A DNA stretch of 10,010 nt from Gonium pectorale (taxonomy: Eukaryota > Chlorophyta > Chlorophyceae > Chlamydomonadales > Volvocaceae): assembly GCA_001584585.1 (NCBI GenBank), contig LSYV01000123.1, positions 103,556 through 113,565 on the forward strand, written 5' to 3'. Below are positions 7,001 through 10,010 of this stretch, in pieces. Made by a program: the position numbers and the translations under genes. Every line of letters starts with the position of its first letter. Within the stretch, counting starts at the first letter, position 1. Under the pieces are notes generated by a model, which worked only from the letters and a program-made list of their open reading frames with translations, ran no database searches and was not told the origin of the DNA.

Positions 7001-10000
7001 ACCTGCTGGTCGTGCACAGCTGCCCCGAGCTGCTGGCGGCGGTCAGCAACGCCAGCGCCACCGCGCCGGCCGGCCCCCTGCGCCCGCCCCGTGCTGTCGT
7101 GCTATCGACCAACATCAGCATCGCCGACTGTTGGCCCATGCCCGACCCTGCGGCGCCGTCGGTGGCGGGACGCGCCGGCGCCGTCACGGTCGCTGCGCCG
7201 ACGCTCCGGCTCATGGGCCTCCCGGACCGGACCACCGTGTTGGACCTGGGCGGTCGTGAGGACGCGTTCGTGCTGGTGGGTTGGTTGAGTTAAGTGCCCA
7301 GCTGCGCAGCGCCTTTGTAGGGTGGACAGGACGCTTGCAGACGCTGTCAAGCGCGCTCGCGTTCCACGCTCCCCATCCGCGCCAAACACGTCCGCGCTTC
7401 GCGCCGTCGACTCCCGCTCGCCCCTTCCCTCCCGCGCACCCGCCCGCCCGTGCCCTCCTCGTCGGCTACAGGGCCCCTCGACGCTGCTCACCCTGCGTTA
7501 CCTCACCCTCACGGGCCTGGCCGCGCACTTGGAGGATCACACGGACCACGATGGGATTGATGACGGCGCCGCGCAGAGCATCTCTGCGTGGGGCTCCGTT
7601 GCTGCCCCCAGCGGCCTCGCGCTCGTGACGGGTTTACTCTGGGCGTTCCACTACGAGAGGTGGGTGCGGCGCGGTACTGTGTGCCAAAGACAACGACCAC
7701 CGCCAAGCTGCCTCGCTCTTACCGCTACTCGACTCGCTCTGGCGGTCGGTGCAGCTGCGTTGTTGACCGCGGTTGAGGATCAGCGGCTGGGGTTGCTGGG
7801 TGGTGCACACAGCCTGCTGCTGCGCCAGGGGGGCAGGGAACGGGGCGGGTACACGGCGGTGGTTATCCGCCATGTCGTGTTTCATCCGCATGTCACCCGT
7901 AGATGATGCCCGCCCACCCTCGTGCGATCGGGAGCACACACACACGGGCACGCGACCTATCGACCCCAACAGCGGCTCCGTCGACCATGTGTTCGGCTAT
8001 GTCCGCATCAAGCCCTAGCGCTGCGCCCCACGCGCCCGCACCGACCTCGCCCCTGCCCAGGCGCTTCCCCCAACTGGCCTTGGAGGCGGTGACGGTCGTA
8101 ATGCCACCGGTGGAGCTACAGCAGTACGACATGATAATGAACGGTTCCGAAACCATGCCGTATTTCCAGACTCTGTCCGCCTACATGCAGGTGGGCGCGG
8201 CAGGGATATACCGTTCCACTCGAGCGCCGATGCGTAGCTTTCGCAGCTGCCTGTTGCAGCTAGCCGTTCACCTACGACGACCTTTCCCGTCGTGTCTTCG
8301 TCCCGCCGTGTTCACGTTGCCTGGCAAACCGTCAACCTACGCGGTCGCTTTCACTGCACTGTGCCCTCGTCCCCACCGAAGCCCACTGCTTCTCAACCTG
8401 TCCGCCCACCCTGCATTAGCTCACTCCGGCCTGGGTCGCTGTTCCACACGCCCCAACCATCCGTCGGTCGGCCCCATGCCGCAGGCTAACTCGAAGCTCG
8501 ATGCCAGCTATGGATCCGGCGCCACCGACCGCAGCGTCGCCAGAGACGCGCTGAACGCCACATTGGCTGCACCGTCGCCCCTGCGCTTCACCCTCCTCAA
8601 CCTGCCCGGCTTGCAGGGCGGCAATGTTACCCTTGTCGCCTGGCCGGGCTCGTACCGGAACTGGTCCGTGGACTTGTACGACACGGACCTTCATCGGCAT
8701 GATGGTGGCGGTTGGAGCCGTTGGCAGATTGCGGTACTGGCCGCCCTGCTCGCGGCGGCACTGTTGGCGATCCTGTCGGTGACGGTCTTGCTGGGAATTA
8801 GGTACCATCGGCGCAAGATGGCGACGGGAGCGGCCGACGGCAGGCGCGTGGGCAGGAAGCGCGCGTCGCGCGACATCGAGGCCGGAGGCGGCGGCCGTTG
8901 CGTCGACGCAGACCGGTTGGATGCCCTTGTCGGTCCCGTCGCCCCGGCGGCGACGGCGGCGCTGGACCGCCGGCCCCTGTACGACTCCTTTGACGACCCC
9001 GCCTTTGAGCTCGACTTCTTCAAAGGTTGGTTCCATCAGCCATTAAATTACCCGTCGGGCTATTGCGGCTTTGGCAGAGAGTGCGGGGGTTGAGTGGGCC
9101 CGTGCCGGCGGAAGGGACCATGGCGCGTTGGGTGGCCCTCCAGGACTCACCCTCGGCCGCCGTTCTCGATTGCTGCGGCTGTTGGAACCGGCAGCAAAGC
9201 TAGACTGCAACGATGGCGCTAATGCTACGGGATGCGGTGCTTGATTGGTGCAGGCGGCAAGCCCACTGCGGCGGATGTTGCGGAGATCCTGGAGCGAGCC
9301 AACCAGAACGCGGCCGAGTTCAACATGCGGGTGAGCGGGGCGGGGCGCGGGCGGGGTCGGCTGCAAGCAACGCAACGCACCGGGGCAGTGACAGACACTA
9401 ACTGGAACCCCAGGGGCGTACTATGTAGAGGCAAATGCTCTGGGCGGAATGGACTTACAAGGCTTTCATACAATGCAATGGCTACAGCTCGACCATGCGT
9501 GCGGCTGGTTGTAACAGAGGCGAGCACCGGCCGGCCGGCCGTAGGGTATGGGGCAGCGGGGAGCCGCTTACGACGGGCGCGTGCGCTTCTGCTCCGGGAG
9601 CATGAGGCTGGTTGCTTGGATAGTCGGTCAAAGTTGCCATCTTCCTGCTCCTCTGCTCTGCCCGCAGATGACGGAGATTCTTGGATCCGGGTCGTTCGGC
9701 GTGGTGTACGGCGGATCCTGGCACGGCCTCAATGTGCGTCACCTGCGGGGCTGCAGCCGCTGAGGCAATCTGTCCATTGAGACACAGCCCCACTAGTATA
9801 TTTGTAACTGCAACGGTAACTGTAAGCATTATACGGGCGCCTCGTACACATGCGTGCGAGCAAGCCCACAGAGCACAGACCCGTCCTGCCTGCAGACCGC
9901 TCCACTTGCCCCGAACCGCCTCATCCACAGGTGGCCATCAAGACCATGGTCTTCACCGAGTCTCCCCTCGCCCCACGCCGACTTCGAGCGCGCCCGGCAG

Positions 10001-10010
10001 CAGTGCATCC
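3870..10010 (+). CDS. Receptor-like protein kinase, 13 exons, 3' partial
   Basis: Thirteen exons join in frame into about 898 residues before the window ends. Order: signal peptide (about residues 8-21 hydrophobic); extracellular region to about 723 with some 13 N-x-S/T sequons and two related modules; transmembrane helix about 724-748 followed by RYHRRK; juxtamembrane segment 750-850; kinase start with glycine loop GSGSFG at 856-861 and VAIK lysine at 876. The layout matches the large family of membrane-anchored serine/threonine (TKL-like) kinases of volvocine algae, which presumably sense an external cue and phosphorylate cytoplasmic targets; ligand and targets are unknown. The ATG at 3870 is the only one that puts the hydrophobic segment at the N-terminus. 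The catalytic loop, DFG motif and C-lobe lie beyond the window. A possible frame slip occurs near 9961-9973. Exon borders are manual predictions. Confidence 0.85.
4170..4372 (+). CDS. Kinase gene exon 2: extracellular N-terminal part
   Basis: Residues 57-124. The acceptor is CCGCAG at 4164-4169, and the joined codon reads Ala, giving ADVT-A-QSVTLLNATL. An N-glycosylation sequon is at Asn 64. The segment has Cys residues (in LACSEL and LACDV) that could form disulfides. The donor is GTGGGT at 4373, phase 0. Confidence 0.8.
4373..4910 (+). other. Intron 2, 538 bases, the longest
   Basis: Donor GTGGGT and acceptor CTCCTCCAG after a pyrimidine-rich run (about 4880-4910). A frame is open at 4667-4867, but it lacks a matching pair of phase-0 splice sites that I can see. 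The exons on either side join cleanly (WLT-ASNW), so I treat the stretch as intron. A short T-run lies near 4737-4743. Confidence 0.7.
4911..5581 (+). CDS. Kinase gene exon 3: first extracellular module
   Basis: Residues 125 to 348, the largest exon (671 bases). It begins ASNWSVTIHSF, then FTLSNVTLTC, a Pro/Ala linker, and the module start GSQRELLSLLTS (about 192-203). SNISLDVAAW (Asn 232) and a PPPPSPS stretch at residues 249-255 follow, then a Thr/Asn-rich glycosylated segment, and strands around LDLSGG (292) and LRLRCLELSNLA (309 on). PPPPSPS is the signature of hydroxyproline-rich glycoproteins of volvocine algae, so this region is probably O-glycosylated outside the cell. Donor GTGAGT at 5582, phase 2. 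Confidence 0.88.
5820..5883 (+). CDS. Kinase gene exon 4
   Basis: A short exon completing codon 348 and running to residue 369, with the strand pattern SMLILDNCRLVLTQSELQW. The acceptor region reads CAG then TAG, so splicing could start the exon at 5820 (Ser-Arg) or 5823 (Arg) without changing frame. I chose the CAG. The donor is GTGAGG at 5884, phase 0. The sequence is homologous to exon 9 of the second module. Confidence 0.75.
5884..6222 (+). other. Intron 4, 339 bases
   Basis: Donor GTGAGG; a good branch-like CTAAC lies at 6203-6207. The acceptor is either TATAG at 6222 or GCCCAG at 6240. I see no other feature in it. Confidence 0.6.
6223..6297 (+). CDS. Kinase gene exon 5
   Basis: Residues about 370-394, ending SSSIISTFLPNFR. 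The 5' border is uncertain: acceptor AG at 6221-6222 gives an exon starting SYYSAQ; acceptor AG at 6239-6240 starts it at 6241 with SLASAV. Both are phase 0, so only six residues are at stake. The donor is GTGAGG at 6298, phase 0. Residue numbers downstream assume the longer form. Confidence 0.65.
6591..6746 (+). CDS. Kinase gene exon 6
   Basis: Residues 395-446, beginning VSLTSSALRWDYV and ending GQSNYLT. The acceptor GCCGCCAG follows a C-rich run. The donor GTGCGA at 6747 is weak, but the frame soon runs to a stop if it is not used, and the next exon joins in phase 0. This is the last part of the first module, with strand-like alternation and one Cys. Confidence 0.78.
7000..7275 (+). CDS. 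Kinase gene exon 7: second module starts
   Basis: Residues 447-538. It begins DLLVVHSCPELLAAVSNAS, then AVVLSTNISIADCW (Asn 484), a Pro/Ala loop, AVTVAAPTLRLMGL and TTVLDLGG (near 525-531). The order and motifs repeat those of exon 3. The acceptor is TCCTCACAG at 6991-6999; the donor is GTGGGT at 7276, phase 0. Nearly all codons end in C or G, typical of this gene. Confidence 0.87.
7472..7659 (+). CDS. Kinase gene exon 8
   Basis: Residues 539-600 plus two bases of codon 601. GPSTLLTLRYLTLTGLA matches the LRLRCLELSNLA strand of exon 3; an acidic loop EDHTDHDGIDD follows, then LALVTGLLWAFHYER. The donor GTGGGT at 7660 is phase 2, the same phase and homologous place as the exon 3 donor. Acceptor GGCTACAG at 7464-7471. 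Confidence 0.85.
7660..8060 (+). other. Intron 8, 401 bases
   Basis: Donor GTGGGT, acceptor CCCTGCCCAG. It contains a short CA repeat at 7935-7945. A frame stays open through its 3' end into exon 9, so an intron-retained or alternative upstream acceptor form is possible, but the chosen junction restores Arg and keeps phase 2. Confidence 0.7.
8061..8190 (+). CDS. Kinase gene exon 9
   Basis: Completes codon 601 and runs to residue 644. LALEAVTVVMPPVELQQY is the counterpart of LILDNCRLVLTQSELQW in exon 4; an NGS sequon and the ending TLSAYMQ follow. Donor GTGGGC at 8191, phase 0. Confidence 0.85.
8485..9025 (+). CDS. Kinase gene exon 10: transmembrane helix
   Basis: Residues 645 to about 825. 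The extracellular end carries sequons NAT, NVT and NWS and the strands LRFTLLNL and NVTLVAWPG. The transmembrane helix (about 724-748) starts WQIAVLAALLAAALLA and ends VTVLLGI, followed by basic RYHRRK, so the C-terminal side is cytoplasmic by the positive-inside rule. The cytoplasmic part is Arg/Gly-rich (GRRVGRKRASRD) and then acidic/aromatic (YDSFDDPAFELDFFKG). The donor GTTGGT at 9026 is atypical, but phase 1 joins exactly to exon 11 to give Gly. Confidence 0.87.
9254..9330 (+). CDS. Kinase gene exon 11: juxtamembrane
   Basis: Residues 825-850, GGKPTAADVAEILERANQ then NAAEFNMR. It is probably helical, linking the membrane helix to the kinase domain. The acceptor is GGTGCAG at 9247-9253 and the donor GTGAGC at 9331, phase 0. 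Confidence 0.85.
9331..9667 (+). other. Intron 11, 337 bases
   Basis: Donor GTGAGC; acceptor CCCGCAG at 9661-9667 after a strong pyrimidine tract (9639-9664). It contains a CCGG repeat (9527-9540) that is fully palindromic. No coding signal is seen. Confidence 0.75.
9668..9733 (+). CDS. Kinase gene exon 12: glycine-rich loop
   Basis: Residues 851-872: MTEILGSGSFGVVYGGSW then HGLN. GSGSFG is the G-x-G-x-x-G nucleotide-binding loop of protein kinases, followed by the conserved Val (GVVY). The WHGLN end is what volvocine TKL-like kinases show just before the VAIK strand. Donor GTGCGT at 9734, phase 0. Confidence 0.9.
9931..10010 (+). CDS. Kinase gene exon 13: VAIK strand, partial
   Basis: Starts VAIKTMVFTES; Lys 876 is the ATP-anchoring lysine. 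The acceptor is TCCACAG at 9924-9930. After about residue 882 the continuing frame reads PLAPRRLRARPAAV, with poorer codon use. The +1 shifted frame reads HADFERARQQCI from 9974 with every codon ending in C or G, which looks like the real kinase helix C approach. A one-base slip between 9961 and 9973, in the genome or the assembly, is therefore likely. The exon continues past the window. Confidence 0.75.
   Translation, partial: MAIKTMVFTESPLAPRRLRARPAAVH

Noticed and set aside
8416..9036. Long opposite-strand open frame of 206 codons under exon 10
   Set aside because: It mirrors a GC-rich real exon; the + strand has the membrane helix, correct splice borders and sequons, so the - frame is a shadow.
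9527..9540. CCGG repeat as a structural or regulatory site
   Set aside because: It is a short palindromic simple repeat in an intron; such repeats are expected in GC-rich algal introns.

Overview
The window looks like nuclear DNA of a green alga close to Chlamydomonas or Volvox (order Chlamydomonadales). The evidence is one intron-dense gene with GT-AG introns of about 130-540 bases, mostly GTG(A/G)G-type donors, coding exons whose codons mostly end in C or G, Ala/Pro-rich protein sequence, a PPPPSPS stretch typical of volvocine hydroxyproline-rich extracellular glycoproteins, and a decayed non-LTR-type reverse transcriptase tail nearby. No bacterial gene organisation is visible.

Layout. Bases 1-2260 hold no gene I can support, only short simple repeats. 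Bases 2270-2640 are a GC-rich island with long open frames on both strands and no recognisable product, ending next to two TGTAA motifs (the volvocine-type polyadenylation signal). Bases 2826-3134 are a degenerate retroelement fragment with a C-x2-C...H...C zinc-knuckle tail. Bases 3135-3805 are non-coding, with two good hairpins and a TATA-like sequence before the main gene.

From 3870 to the right edge, on the + strand, runs one gene that I assembled by hand as 13 exons. Every junction keeps frame and phase. It encodes a probable single-pass receptor-like protein kinase: a signal peptide, a large extracellular region with about 13 N-glycosylation sequons and two related beta-rich modules, one transmembrane helix followed by a basic stop-transfer stretch, a cytoplasmic juxtamembrane region, and the start of a kinase domain (glycine-rich loop and the VAIK lysine). 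The window ends inside the kinase N-lobe, so the catalytic loop and DFG motif are not visible.

The points most worth checking are the internal duplication of the extracellular module with a shared intron position and phase, an apparent reading-frame slip about 40-50 bases before the right edge, and a tandem CAG-TAG splice acceptor at intron 3.
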